Assembly (NCBI GenBank): GCA_905479905.1
Contig: CAJQOK010000520.1
Coordinates: 1-14,487, forward strand
Reading direction: 5' to 3'
Origin: an uncultured Aliterella sp.
Lineage (GTDB): Bacteria > Cyanobacteriota > Cyanobacteriia > Cyanobacteriales > Chroococcidiopsidaceae
DNA length: 14,487 nucleotides
Made by a program: the position numbers and the translations under genes. The stretch's first letter is position 1. Each line of letters opens with the position of its first letter. Under the pieces are notes generated by a model that was not told the DNA's origin, searched no databases, and saw only the letters and a list, made by a program, of their open reading frames with translations. Of this stretch, positions 7,679-14,487 are shown piece after piece.

Positions 7679-7712
7679 AAAAAATATCCCCACTGTTTTA
7701 CAACAATGAGGA
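7679..7712 (-). terminator. Rho-independent terminator of the small secreted-protein gene
   Basis: On the minus strand an 11-base-pair stem (7687-7697 with 7702-7712, two G-U pairs) closes a 4-base loop GTAA, then TA and a run of six T (7684-7679). On the plus strand the two G-U pairs become C-A mismatches and no U tract follows, so it works for the minus strand only. It lies 45 bases beyond the secreted-protein stop and ends three bases from the tRNA, shielding the tRNA from antisense transcription. Confidence 0.75.
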
Positions 7713-7756
7713 ATTACTTAAGAACTAACAAAAATTACTAGACTATTTGTCAAAAC

Positions 7757-8134
7757 CTAGTTTTTGTCTTTTCTGCCTGTAATAACTTCCAAAAAATTCT
7801 TTGATTTGTCTTCCACAGAAATTGCATCTTGAGAATTGTCGGGGCGATTCATTTGGTCAAAGTCGGCGGCTCCCTGAATCTCGTTCAAACCTTGATTGGC
7901 TTTAGCCGTTGTTTCTTCCTGGGAATAAGGATCTTTTAAAACTGCTTTTTGAGCCTCTTTTTCAATGCTTTGAAGATTCGCTTCGCCTTGCTGGGGAGAA
8001 GACTTACTGCTAGTTGGATTTACAGGATCGGCGAAGGCTGGGAAAGCATTTGAAAACAATAATAAGGCGCAAACACAAGCCGCTACTAAAAAACGAACTG
8101 GACGTAGTGCGGACATATTAAAACGGATACTCAT
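7757..8134 (-). CDS. Small secreted protein, cyanobacterial low-temperature-induced-protein type
   Basis: A 125-residue protein when started at the ATG at 8134. The start is set by AGGAGA seven bases upstream (8142-8147); a TTG eight codons earlier is disfavoured because it would overlap that site. Residues 1-36 form a signal peptide: basic N-region (RFNMSALRPVR), hydrophobic core FLVAACVCALLLF, and a predicted cleavage after AFA just before DP. The mature part is small, hydrophilic, low in aromatic residues and rich in Q, E, K, S and N. It contains LQSIEKEAQKAV and a GLNEIQGAADFDQMNRP block that recalls cyanobacterial proteins annotated as low-temperature-induced. That name is from memory of the family and does not give a biochemical function. 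Secretion to periplasm or thylakoid lumen is inferred. It has its own promoter and terminator, so it is monocistronic. Confidence 0.8.
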   Translation of the reverse strand: MSIRFNMSALRPVRFLVAACVCALLLFSNAFPAFADPVNPTSSKSSPQQGEANLQSIEKEAQKAVLKDPYSQEETTAKANQGLNEIQGAADFDQMNRPDNSQDAISVEDKSKNFLEVITGRKDKN

Positions 8135-8141
8135 ACCAATT

Positions 8142-8147
8142 TCTCCT
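8142..8147 (-). promoter_or_regulatory. Shine-Dalgarno site of the secreted-protein gene
   Basis: AGGAGA on the minus strand, seven bases before the ATG at 8134-8132. It decides the start in favour of the internal ATG over the upstream TTG at 8158. Confidence 0.8.
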
Positions 8148-8172
8148 GGTGATAGCAATTATTATTTAAACC

Positions 8173-8202
8173 TTTATAGAGCTACTAATAACTATTTGTT
8201 AA
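8173..8202 (-). promoter_or_regulatory. Sigma-70-type promoter of the secreted-protein gene
   Basis: On the minus strand: TTAACA (five of six to the -35 consensus), an 18-base spacer, then TATAAA (five of six to -10). Transcription would begin near 8166, giving an untranslated leader of about 30 bases with the ribosome binding site inside it. This is the best promoter match seen in the window. Confidence 0.55.
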
Positions 8203-8311
8203 CTTGGTACTCAGTAAAAATCTAAACTATTATTACTAATACACTAAAATGTCGCTTTTAATACATCTACATCAAGACAGATATTTTGCTATCTATTTCT
8301 AGGATTTAGAG

Positions 8312-8339
8312 AAAAAATCTTAATTTTTTGTTAAAAAAT
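8312..8339 (-). terminator. Possible weak terminator after the 98-residue gene
   Basis: On the minus strand a stem of seven A-U pairs (8323-8329 with 8333-8339) with a 3-base loop overlaps the end of the coding region and is followed by the stop and then six T (8317-8312). The stem has no G-C pairs, so it would be weak. It could end the apt-permease transcript. Confidence 0.3.
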
Positions 8340-8616
8340 CAATTTTTGGTAATAGGGGATCTTGAACAATTCCTACACCTTTAAATCCCCACCTTTGCAG
8401 CAGTTTTCCTAGTTGATTGCCAGCAATAGATTCTACGACAAATTTTTCTCTAATATCAAAGCCGTGAGTATTTAGGTAACTCAGAGCATCAAAGCTTTCG
8501 TTGAAAATCAACAGGTATTGAGAGTTTTTAGCCGGGCTTTCTTGATTGTCTAAGTGGGCAACAAGGTAGCTGCCATCAGCTTTAGAGCGAAGCAGATAAT
8601 GGGATTGCGAAAGCAT
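8320..8616 (-). CDS. Small conserved-type protein of unknown function
   Basis: A 98-residue soluble protein; I do not recognise the family. No signal peptide, membrane segment or cysteine is present. The N-terminal half reads as alternating strands (HYLLRSKADGSYLVAHL, SQYLLIFNESFDALSYL) and the C-terminal part has LGKLLQRWGFKGVGIVQDPL. The look is of a compact alpha/beta fold; no catalytic motif is evident. The ATG at 8616 is plausible, without a clear ribosome binding site. It begins 40 bases after the permease gene on the same strand, so it may be the last gene of the apt transcript, but a separate promoter is not excluded. The sequence is ordinary in composition and intact. Calling it a real gene rests on length, placement and non-random residue pattern. 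Confidence 0.7.
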   Translation of the reverse strand: MLSQSHYLLRSKADGSYLVAHLDNQESPAKNSQYLLIFNESFDALSYLNTHGFDIREKFVVESIAGNQLGKLLQRWGFKGVGIVQDPLLPKIDFLTKN

Positions 8617-8656
8617 ATCATACCAAAAATTAAATTACTTCTTACGTTTAAAATTG

Positions 8657-9703
8657 TTAATTAATGTTTTCTAGGCGAATCCGAGGATCGACAACTTTAA
8701 GCAGTAAATCAGCAAGTAAGTTACCAACAATTAACATTACAGCCCCCATAACCAAGCTTGCCATCACAACATAAAGGTCTTGAGCCGTTACAGCTTGTAA
8801 AATCAATCTTCCTAAACCCGGCCAATTAAAGAAAAATTCGGCAATAAATGCCCCGCTTAACAAACTAGCTAGTTCAAAACCCAACAGCGTAATCAAAGGA
8901 TTGATTGCATTTCGCAACGCATGAACATAGATTACTCGATTTTCTGGCAATCCTTTAGCTCTAGCCGTTTGAATATAATCTTGGCGCAATACATCTAATA
9001 ATTCACCGCGTGTAATTCGTTGCAATCCAGCAAAGCTAGTCACGCTTAAAGCAATAGTTGGCAAAATCATATGCCAAACAACATCTAAAAACTTACCAAC
9101 AATCGATAAATCGTCATGATTAATGCTCGTCATATCTCCCACCGGAAATAATGGCGAAATATTTTGCGCCATTATTAGGAGCAATAAAGCTGTAATAAAG
9201 CTGGGGAAACCTTGCCCAGTGTAGCTAATAACTTGCAAAATGCGGTCTATAGGACGATTTTGTTTAACGGCGGCGACAATACCTAAAGGAATTGCGATCG
9301 CCCAAGTTACGATTAATGATGAAATGGCTAGTAACAACGTCGGCGGTATCCGTTCCCACAACAGCGATGCTACCGAGCGCTGATAGACAAAACTCTGTCC
9401 AAAATTACCTTTACTAACTACTTGCCATAGCCAGCGCTTGTACTGTTCTAGCCAAGGTAAACCTAAACCAAATTGTACGCGCAGTTCCTCAATCCGCTCT
9501 GGGGAAATCTTGGGATTTGTTTTCAACGTACTTAAATAATCCCCCGGTGCTAATTGAATAATAAAAAACGACAATGCAGAAGCAAGTACCAATGTCAATA
9601 GCGCCTGCAATACTCGTTTAACAACATAAACAAAAGTCTCGCTAGTAAAAAACCTAGTTAACCAATCTCCCGCCGCCGTTAAAGAAACTTTACTAGAAGT
9701 CAT
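8657..9703 (-). CDS. ABC transporter permease, OppB/DppB type
   Basis: A 348-residue inner-membrane permease of the peptide/nickel-type ABC importers. Six hydrophobic segments fall at roughly residues 29-51, 122-146, 165-185, 207-227, 270-292 and 310-335. Between the first two is the large periplasmic loop typical of this family, with LAPGDY (51-56) and EELRVQFGL, then FGQSF. The coupling (EAA-type) loop is DYIQTARAKGLPENRVIYVHALRNA (about 242-266), which docks the ATPase; the C-terminal VVDPRIR is also characteristic. No partner permease, ATPase or binding protein is in the window, so this is an orphan whose partners must be elsewhere. The substrate (oligopeptide, dipeptide, or other) is unknown. 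It starts 20 bases after the apt stop and is probably co-transcribed with it. Confidence 0.9.
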   Translation of the reverse strand: MTSSKVSLTAAGDWLTRFFTSETFVYVVKRVLQALLTLVLASALSFFIIQLAPGDYLSTLKTNPKISPERIEELRVQFGLGLPWLEQYKRWLWQVVSKGNFGQSFVYQRSVASLLWERIPPTLLLAISSLIVTWAIAIPLGIVAAVKQNRPIDRILQVISYTGQGFPSFITALLLLIMAQNISPLFPVGDMTSINHDDLSIVGKFLDVVWHMILPTIALSVTSFAGLQRITRGELLDVLRQDYIQTARAKGLPENRVIYVHALRNAINPLITLLGFELASLLSGAFIAEFFFNWPGLGRLILQAVTAQDLYVVMASLVMGAVMLIVGNLLADLLLKVVDPRIRLENIN

Positions 9704-9723
9704 ATTTATCTCAGCGATTTTAG

Positions 9724-10242
9724 CTAGTATTCTATCAACGACACGATGGGAACTGAGGGCAAAACTTCGCGCCCGTGCAAATCTTTTAGCTCAATAATAA
9801 AGCCAAAACCTACCAACTGGCAGCCGATTTGTTGGACTAGCTGCGCGGTGGCTTTAGCGGTTCCTCCCGTCGCAATCAAGTCATCGATAATTAATACCTT
9901 GCTTCCTGGGGCTAAAGCATCTTGATGGACTTCTAAGCAATCTGTACCGTACTCTAAATCGTACTCCACCGAATGCACCGCGCCGGGCAATTTTCCACTC
10001 TTGCGGACAGGAATAAACCCTAGGGATAACTTATAAGCCAAAGGCGCACCAATAATAAAGCCCCGCGCCTCCATGCCAATAATATAATCAGCAGTTAAGC
10101 CAAGACTAGCTGTTTTTTCGGCTAAACTATCGATGGTATAGCGCAATCCAACGCGATCGCTAAGTAAAGTAGTAATATCTCGGAACATAATTCCGGGTTT
10201 AGGAAAATCGGGAATATCGCGAACCAGTGACTTCAAATCCAT
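9724..10242 (-). CDS. apt: Adenine phosphoribosyltransferase
   Basis: A cytoplasmic salvage enzyme that joins adenine and PRPP to form AMP and pyrophosphate. From the ATG at 10242 the protein has 172 residues, the standard length, and begins [18 protein letters not shown] as in other Apt proteins. A TTG start at 10263 would add seven unsupported residues. Visible elements are the N-terminal [17 protein letters not shown] (adenine and dimer region), the EARGF flap motif (58-62) and the PRPP-binding [13 protein letters not shown] (116-128). All expected residues appear intact. The permease gene follows after 20 bases. The upstream region is 10243-10586, shared with the divergent DUF3038 gene; no clear promoter could be placed. 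Confidence 0.95.
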   Translation of the reverse strand: MDLKSLVRDIPDFPKPGIMFRDITTLLSDRVGLRYTIDSLAEKTASLGLTADYIIGMEARGFIIGAPLAYKLSLGFIPVRKSGKLPGAVHSVEYDLEYGTDCLEVHQDALAPGSKVLIIDDLIATGGTAKATAQLVQQIGCQLVGFGFIIELKDLHGREVLPSVPIVSLIEY

Positions 10243-10263
10243 AGTAGTTGTAGGCAGAATCAA

Positions 10264-10586
10264 TAAATTGATCGTTCTGAAAATAGAGAGTATCGAAAAA
10301 ATCGTACACTATCATAGTTAGATTGTTTTGATAATCGCATTTTTATTGATAATTATTGCCTGATTACCGATAATTCTCGCGCCCGTAGCAAAATCCGCAA
10401 ACTTATTTTTTAGAGGAAAAAACCTTAAATACATTCAAGAAACTATCGTCGTTGAGCTAATTGAAGTAAAAATTAGTTAATTATCGCGCCAATGTTGGGA
10501 ATAATAACTAAAGATTCGGCTTAAATATATTTGTTATTTGGCGAACAGCCCATGCACCCGCCCAGTTTGTAAGGAAAAATGCTTTT
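10264..10586. other. Divergent intergenic region between apt and the DUF3038 gene, 323 bases
   Basis: No plausible gene is seen. The region must hold the promoters of both transcripts. GATAAT occurs three times in the same orientation (10330-10335, 10348-10353, 10369-10374), spaced 18 and 21 bases. These could serve as alternative -10 elements on the plus strand or be chance in A+T-rich sequence. An AAGGA at 10571-10575 is the probable ribosome binding site of the plus-strand gene. No hairpin or riboswitch-like fold is apparent by eye. Confidence 0.45.
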
Positions 10587-11198
10587 GTGAGCGTCCAGCC
10601 ATTAGATACCCCCGTTGAATCACTGCCACTAATTTTAGACAGTTTACCAAATCCATCTGTCGAGGAAAAAGCGTGTCCGCAAAGAACTAGATTACAACTT
10701 GACTTAATTTTACTAGCTATTGAGGCTTTGGAGCTTGGCGGCTCGGAAGCTATTTTAGGATTAGTGCGTGAATTGGAACTAACAGATATTATTAAAAATC
10801 GCGTAAATTTATGGCGAATGCGGAGTACAAACCCGCTCAGGAGAGCGCATACTCGTCGCCCTTTAAGCATCATTGAGGCAAAAGCTTTAGCCGTTGTTGC
10901 GTGTTATTTGGCAAGACGGTTAACCGCAGTAATTCGTCAATTGCTAATTGTTTATCAGCAGATGAGCGACAAGCAAATTCCGTTAGAACAGAATTTACGA
11001 CTGGCTAGTTATTTAGAGCGGTTTCAAGCTCATTTCAAAAGCCGGATGAATCCTAGAAGATCAGGAGCGATCGCATACTATAGCAAAGAAAAATCAGACG
11101 AATTAGCAATAAGCTTATTAGAACAATTGCTGTTTTGTACAGGAACATCGGGAATGCAAAGGTTTTGGATTAGTTTGTTTGATGGGGAAGTAGAATGA
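10587..11198 (+). CDS. DUF3038-family protein (cyanobacterial, unknown function)
   Basis: A 203-residue soluble protein that I assign to DUF3038 from its sequence and its neighbour; function is unknown. It is largely helical: LDLILLAIEALELGG (38-52), LVRELELTDI, then a basic stretch RSTNPLRRAHTRR (79-91) that leads into IEAKALAVVACYLAR, a long helix. The C-terminus contains a further basic segment, FKSRMNPRRSG, and ends with FCTGTSGMQRFWISLFDG, which I recall as conserved in the family. The start is GTG at 10587 with AGGA 11 bases upstream; the ATG at 10579 is out of frame and stops immediately. Its stop codon overlaps the next start as ATGA, so the two proteins are probably made in a fixed ratio and may form one complex. 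No signal peptide or membrane segment. Confidence 0.75.
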   Translation: MSVQPLDTPVESLPLILDSLPNPSVEEKACPQRTRLQLDLILLAIEALELGGSEAILGLVRELELTDIIKNRVNLWRMRSTNPLRRAHTRRPLSIIEAKALAVVACYLARRLTAVIRQLLIVYQQMSDKQIPLEQNLRLASYLERFQAHFKSRMNPRRSGAIAYYSKEKSDELAISLLEQLLFCTGTSGMQRFWISLFDGEVE

Positions 11199-12136
11199 CC
11201 ATTCAACGCAAGTACAGTTTGCCAAGCTGCGTATTAGTGGTAGAAGGCTTAAATACTACGGAAACGATCGCCTCATCTAGCGACGGTAGACCAGTATTAT
11301 CGATGTTAATCAACGTTGAATGTCATTTTCCCAACTCTGGACAACCCCCCTTAAGCGGCGGACGAGAGTTTTTAGAAAGTTTGGTAAAGTCTGCAAGTAG
11401 CTATACTCAAGAATTTTTGAGTAAAGTTGCCCTGCGCCCAGAATTAAAACTAGAGTTAGGATTGGTGCAGTTACACAGATTAGATAATCATCGGCATCAA
11501 TTGATTGTCCGCGATACCCCACAAGTTGAGCCAGTTAAGATCGATTTAACAACGGTACAGCTATTTGACTTGGTAGAGGCTGTAGATCAATTACTGGCAG
11601 ATAGCCGCACTTTACCGGATTTGGGACTAAAAATTAAGCCAATTTCCAAGCGTAACGTTACTTCCCGCCAAGATGTAGCAAAACAAGCTGTCCCCGCCGC
11701 TTTGGGAGTATCAAGTTTAGCCTTAGCAGCGATCGCATTTTTCTTAGTCCCTATCCCCGAAGTCCAACCACCCAAACCTGCAACCCAGTCTAGCAGTCAG
11801 TCAAATTCAACTAATCGAGTGCCAGAAATCAGCGATCCAGTGCAACTATCAGCTTTAAGACAGCAACTATACAAGCAGCTAGACTCCTCCTGGAAAACGC
11901 GGAATTTAAACCAAGACTTAAGTTATCAAGTAGTTGTATCTCCCCAAGGTGCGATCGCGGGTTATAAGGGTCTTGATACTGTCTCTAGCAGCCAAATCGA
12001 CCAGACACCAATAAAAAGCCTATTCAAGCCTAGCAGCGCTACGCCAAGCCCATCTCCTCAACCTATAGCTCAGTACAAAGTAGTATTTGCTAAAGATAAT
12101 AAGTTGCAAATTACTAATTGGGCAGAAAATAAATAG
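11195..12136 (+). CDS. DUF4335-family membrane-anchored protein (cyanobacterial, unknown function)
   Basis: A 313-residue protein that I assign to DUF4335 by memory of the family and the pairing with DUF3038. Residues 1-145 form a soluble domain beginning IQRKYSLPSCVLVVEGL, with many conserved-looking strands. A single membrane segment spans about 166-187 (VPAALGVSSLALAAIAFFLV), preceded by basic residues, so the N-domain is predicted cytoplasmic. After it comes a low-complexity linker rich in P, S, Q and N (190-210), then a C-terminal extracytoplasmic domain with VQLSALRQQLYKQLDSSW, a second low-complexity SATPSPSPQP patch, and a short end domain. No enzyme motif is seen. Translation starts in the preceding stop codon (ATGA). 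The gene converges on the FHA-PBP gene across 79 bases. Cellular role unknown; a membrane-tethered partner of the DUF3038 protein is my inference. Confidence 0.75.
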   Translation: MTIQRKYSLPSCVLVVEGLNTTETIASSSDGRPVLSMLINVECHFPNSGQPPLSGGREFLESLVKSASSYTQEFLSKVALRPELKLELGLVQLHRLDNHRHQLIVRDTPQVEPVKIDLTTVQLFDLVEAVDQLLADSRTLPDLGLKIKPISKRNVTSRQDVAKQAVPAALGVSSLALAAIAFFLVPIPEVQPPKPATQSSSQSNSTNRVPEISDPVQLSALRQQLYKQLDSSWKTRNLNQDLSYQVVVSPQGAIAGYKGLDTVSSSQIDQTPIKSLFKPSSATPSPSPQPIAQYKVVFAKDNKLQITNWAENK

Positions 12137-12157
12137 AGATTAGATGGATTTTGGCAA

Positions 12158-12182
12158 GGAGACGTTGCATTTCAACGTCTCT
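12158..12182. repeat. Palindromic repeat of a dispersed cyanobacterial type
   Basis: Perfect 9-base arms GAGACGTTG (12159-12167) and CAACGTCTC (12173-12181) flank the loop CATTT; a G-T pair extends the stem. The core sequence matches from memory an inverted repeat common between genes in many cyanobacteria. It lies between two convergent genes. There is no T run on either side, so it is not a classic intrinsic terminator, though the RNA hairpin could still protect or end both transcripts. Confidence 0.7.
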
Positions 12183-12215
12183 ACAACAAGAATATTGTAA
12201 ATTAGTTATCTTTTT

Positions 12216-14480
12216 CTACTGCACAACTTTCCGCATATAACTACTCCATAAACGAGCAGCTTGAGCGCTACTACCAGAAGTTGGCGAATTATTATCATTT
12301 CCGAGCCAAACTCCCGTAACAATTTGCTGACTAGGAACAAAGCCAATAAACCACAAATCCACGTTGTTGTCAGTTGTACCTGTTTTACCTGCTTCTCCTA
12401 AACCAAGCGCTGCACTTCTCCCCGTACCGCGTTCTATCACACCCCGAAGCATAGTTGTCATGGTATCAGCTACTTGGGGCGACAATACTTGCACGTTAGC
12501 GTTAGAACTTTGGTCAAAACTATAAATCACCCGGCAAGTTTTTAAATCCTCCCGATTTGTACAGTCGCTGCTATCGAGAATGCGACTAATTAAATGAGCG
12601 CGATTCCACTTGCCATTATTTGAAATTGCTCCAAACGCGCCAGTCATTTCTAATACATTTACTTCACTTTGCCCCAAAACTAACCCCGGTACAGGATTGA
12701 GCGGCGAAGTAACCCCTAATCGCGTTGCCATTTGAACTACTTTATCCAGCCCCACGTCTTGAGCTATTCGCAGAGCGATCGCATTTTCTGATAATGCCAG
12801 CCCTGTTGCCATATCTACACTACCGCTAGAACGTTCGCAACCGCGATATCCTTGTCCACTCCAACTTAAGGGCGCACAAGAATAAGCAGTGCTTGGAGAA
12901 ATGCCTTGCTCAATAGCGGAAGTATAAGTAAATAACTTAAAAGTTGAGCCGGGTTGACGCTTTGCTTGAATAGCGCGATTAAACTGACTTGCTTGATAAC
13001 TTGTCCCACCTACTAACGCCCTGACTCCCCCAGTGCTGGAATCAAGAGTAACCACCGCTCCTTGAGAAAAGCCATACCTACCACCAGTATTACTTACAGT
13101 ATCGCGCAAAGCTGATTCTGCTTGAGCTTGCATTTTGGGGTCTAACTGCGTCTCGATAATAAAATTGCCTTCGTTGGCTAAGTCTTTGCCTAACAAGCGT
13201 TGCAATTCTTGAAACACCGAAGCATAGAAATAGGGAGCAATAGTATTTGCTTGCCGATCGCAGACTTTGCGGCTAATTTCAATCGGCGATCGCCTAGCTC
13301 TATTTGCTTCGTCTTGACTAACTAACCCTTGCTCTGACATCCTTGCTATGACTCGATTGCGGTAATCAATTGCTTTTAGCCCATCACTATTACCACACAA
13401 ATCAAAAGCGTTAGGAGCGGGTAAAATTCCCACCAAAGTAGCTGATTGTGCCAAGGTTAAATCTTTAGCTGCGCGATCAAAATAGTAACGCGAAGCATCT
13501 TCAAAGCCGTAGGTATCTGAACCTACATAAATTCGATTTAGGTAAGTAAGCAGCAAAAAATCTTTACTATAAAACGTCTCTAATTTCAGCGCTACTACTG
13601 CCTCTTTTAGCTTGCGCCCCAACGAATCTTCTGCCCCTACATAATCTCTAAACAAGCTACGAGCGACTTGTTGCGTAACGGTGCTGGCTCCTTGCTGAAA
13701 TCCTTTTCCCTGTACGTTGACGAGTACCGCCCGTAATACCCCAATGGGATCTACTCCTAAGTGCCAATAAAAGCGGCTATCTTCCGATGCTACTACCGCC
13801 TTGGGTAAATAGGTTGAAAAGTCTGTTAAGCGCTTCATATCTACGTGGGCGGTAGTCCGGGGAGGACGTAAAGGCGTTTCGCCATCGCGGGCATAAATAA
13901 CTACAGGGCCTTGGGTGGGCGAAGGTAAAGGCACAACAGAAAACTTTGTTGATTCTAAACCAATTGCTAAAGCTACTAAAGCTGTTACACTACTGACCCC
14001 GTAAGCTGTCCAGGTAGCAGCTTTAACATACAAAGGTGGCTTATCAACGTACTGTACTTTTACCGAGGCTGCAAGCTCTGGAGGGCCAAGGGTAAATACA
14101 TCACCGTGACGCAGAGCTAACTTATCAATCCGGCGCTTGCCTTGATAGATGCCATTAGTAGAATTTTCGTCTTTAATGGCAAAAGGCGACTTGCGATTAT
14201 TGACATCCCGCGACAAAGATAAATGTACTTGACTTACTACCGGATTACGGACAACAATATCGCAAGACTTTGAACTACGACCAAGTAAATAGCGATCGCC
14301 CAGCAAAGGATAAACTTCTGCCTTATCTGCGCCTGCCTCCTGTATCCACAATTCCGGCACTCTAGCTTTAGGATTGAGTGATAAAGCCTGAAAATTTACC
14401 TTTGCTTGAATTGTTTGTACTGCTTGGGTTACTTGCCCGACAAATGTTTGCGGTTTTACAGGCGGCTGGGGAGGACTCAT
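12216..14480 (-). CDS. FHA-domain-fused class A penicillin-binding protein (PBP1A type)
   Basis: A bifunctional peptidoglycan synthase, 754 residues, anchored in the cytoplasmic membrane. Order: a cytoplasmic N-terminal FHA domain (about 55-145) with the phosphothreonine-binding set GRSS (67-70), His86 in VSQVH and STNG (107-110); one membrane segment (about 154-174); a GT51 transglycosylase domain with catalytic Glu233 in EDSRFYWH and QGASTVTQQVAR (262-274); and a transpeptidase domain with SxxK (Ser512, Lys515), SEN (564-566) and KTGT (699-702). All catalytic residues are present. Periplasmic cysteines 362, 407, 535, 548, 640 and 649 could form three disulfides. FHA fusion is, to my knowledge, known in cyanobacterial PBPs; it implies control by Ser/Thr kinase phosphorylation, which is inference. 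The ATG at 14480 is near the window edge, so upstream control is not visible. Convergent with DUF4335. Confidence 0.93.
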   Translation of the reverse strand: MSPPQPPVKPQTFVGQVTQAVQTIQAKVNFQALSLNPKARVPELWIQEAGADKAEVYPLLGDRYLLGRSSKSCDIVVRNPVVSQVHLSLSRDVNNRKSPFAIKDENSTNGIYQGKRRIDKLALRHGDVFTLGPPELAASVKVQYVDKPPLYVKAATWTAYGVSSVTALVALAIGLESTKFSVVPLPSPTQGPVVIYARDGETPLRPPRTTAHVDMKRLTDFSTYLPKAVVASEDSRFYWHLGVDPIGVLRAVLVNVQGKGFQQGASTVTQQVARSLFRDYVGAEDSLGRKLKEAVVALKLETFYSKDFLLLTYLNRIYVGSDTYGFEDASRYYFDRAAKDLTLAQSATLVGILPAPNAFDLCGNSDGLKAIDYRNRVIARMSEQGLVSQDEANRARRSPIEISRKVCDRQANTIAPYFYASVFQELQRLLGKDLANEGNFIIETQLDPKMQAQAESALRDTVSNTGGRYGFSQGAVVTLDSSTGGVRALVGGTSYQASQFNRAIQAKRQPGSTFKLFTYTSAIEQGISPSTAYSCAPLSWSGQGYRGCERSSGSVDMATGLALSENAIALRIAQDVGLDKVVQMATRLGVTSPLNPVPGLVLGQSEVNVLEMTGAFGAISNNGKWNRAHLISRILDSSDCTNREDLKTCRVIYSFDQSSNANVQVLSPQVADTMTTMLRGVIERGTGRSAALGLGEAGKTGTTDNNVDLWFIGFVPSQQIVTGVWLGNDNNSPTSGSSAQAARLWSSYMRKVVQ

Positions 14481-14487
14481 AATATGG

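Noticed and set aside
10330..10374. Three GATAAT copies as a regulatory array.
   Set aside because: A six-base A+T-rich motif with uneven spacing in a promoter region; too easily chance to claim as an array.
10508..10873. A 121-codon minus-strand frame opposite the start of the DUF3038 gene.
   Set aside because: Antisense to a gene with better composition and family resemblance; residue pattern looks random.
11310..11775. Minus-strand frames 11310-11522 and 11587-11775.
   Set aside because: Opposite the DUF4335 coding region; no supporting signals.
1..14487. Search for a CRISPR array, insertion sequence with terminal repeats, integrase or toxin-antitoxin pair.
   Set aside because: No regularly spaced direct repeats, transposase or integrase motifs, or small paired toxin-antitoxin genes were seen on reading both strands by eye.

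Overview
The window is about 14.5 kb of chromosome from a cyanobacterium. The main evidence is sixteen exact copies of the cyanobacterial HIP1 octamer GCGATCGC by eye count, several lineage-typical proteins (DUF3038 and DUF4335 families, an FHA-fused class A PBP, a low-temperature-induced-type secreted protein), moderate A+T content, and frequent weak or absent Shine-Dalgarno sites with some TTG/GTG starts. The genus cannot be fixed from the sequence.

Layout. (1) Positions 1-1140 hold the 3' end of a DNA methyltransferase and, overlapping it by ATGA, a complete PmeII-type restriction endonuclease. This is a type II restriction-modification module that is A+T-rich and free of HIP1. A short decayed reading frame follows (about 1171-1296). 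(2) A cyclopropane-fatty-acid synthase-family gene (minus) diverges from a plus-strand cluster of glutathione reductase, a YqiA-like alpha/beta hydrolase and histidinol-phosphate aminotransferase, with gaps of only 3 and 9 bases. (3) Convergent with that cluster is an unrecognised 198-residue protein whose C-terminus looks like a CRP-type helix-turn-helix. Its 388-base upstream region carries an interrupted palindrome. (4) Then come a GNAT acetyltransferase (minus), tRNA-Gly(TCC) (plus), a strong minus-strand terminator, and a small secreted protein with a clear promoter and RBS (minus). (5) A probable minus-strand operon runs apt, then an OppB/DppB-type ABC permease, then a 98-residue protein of unknown function. 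(6) A DUF3038-DUF4335 pair (plus) overlaps by ATGA and converges on a large FHA-PBP1 gene (minus). A perfect 9-bp inverted repeat of a type scattered in cyanobacterial genomes lies between them.

The genes are mostly housekeeping: redox, lipid modification, histidine biosynthesis, purine salvage and peptidoglycan synthesis. The accessory part is the restriction-modification edge. I found no CRISPR array, prophage or complete insertion sequence, and no clearly new multi-gene system. The items best worth a second look are the putative regulator with its palindrome, the FHA-PBP fusion, and the DUF3038-DUF4335 pair. Five computed longest frames begin with improbable or non-ATG starts. I moved three of these starts downstream (regulator to 6455, secreted protein to 8134, apt to 10242) and kept two TTG starts (hydrolase and GNAT).
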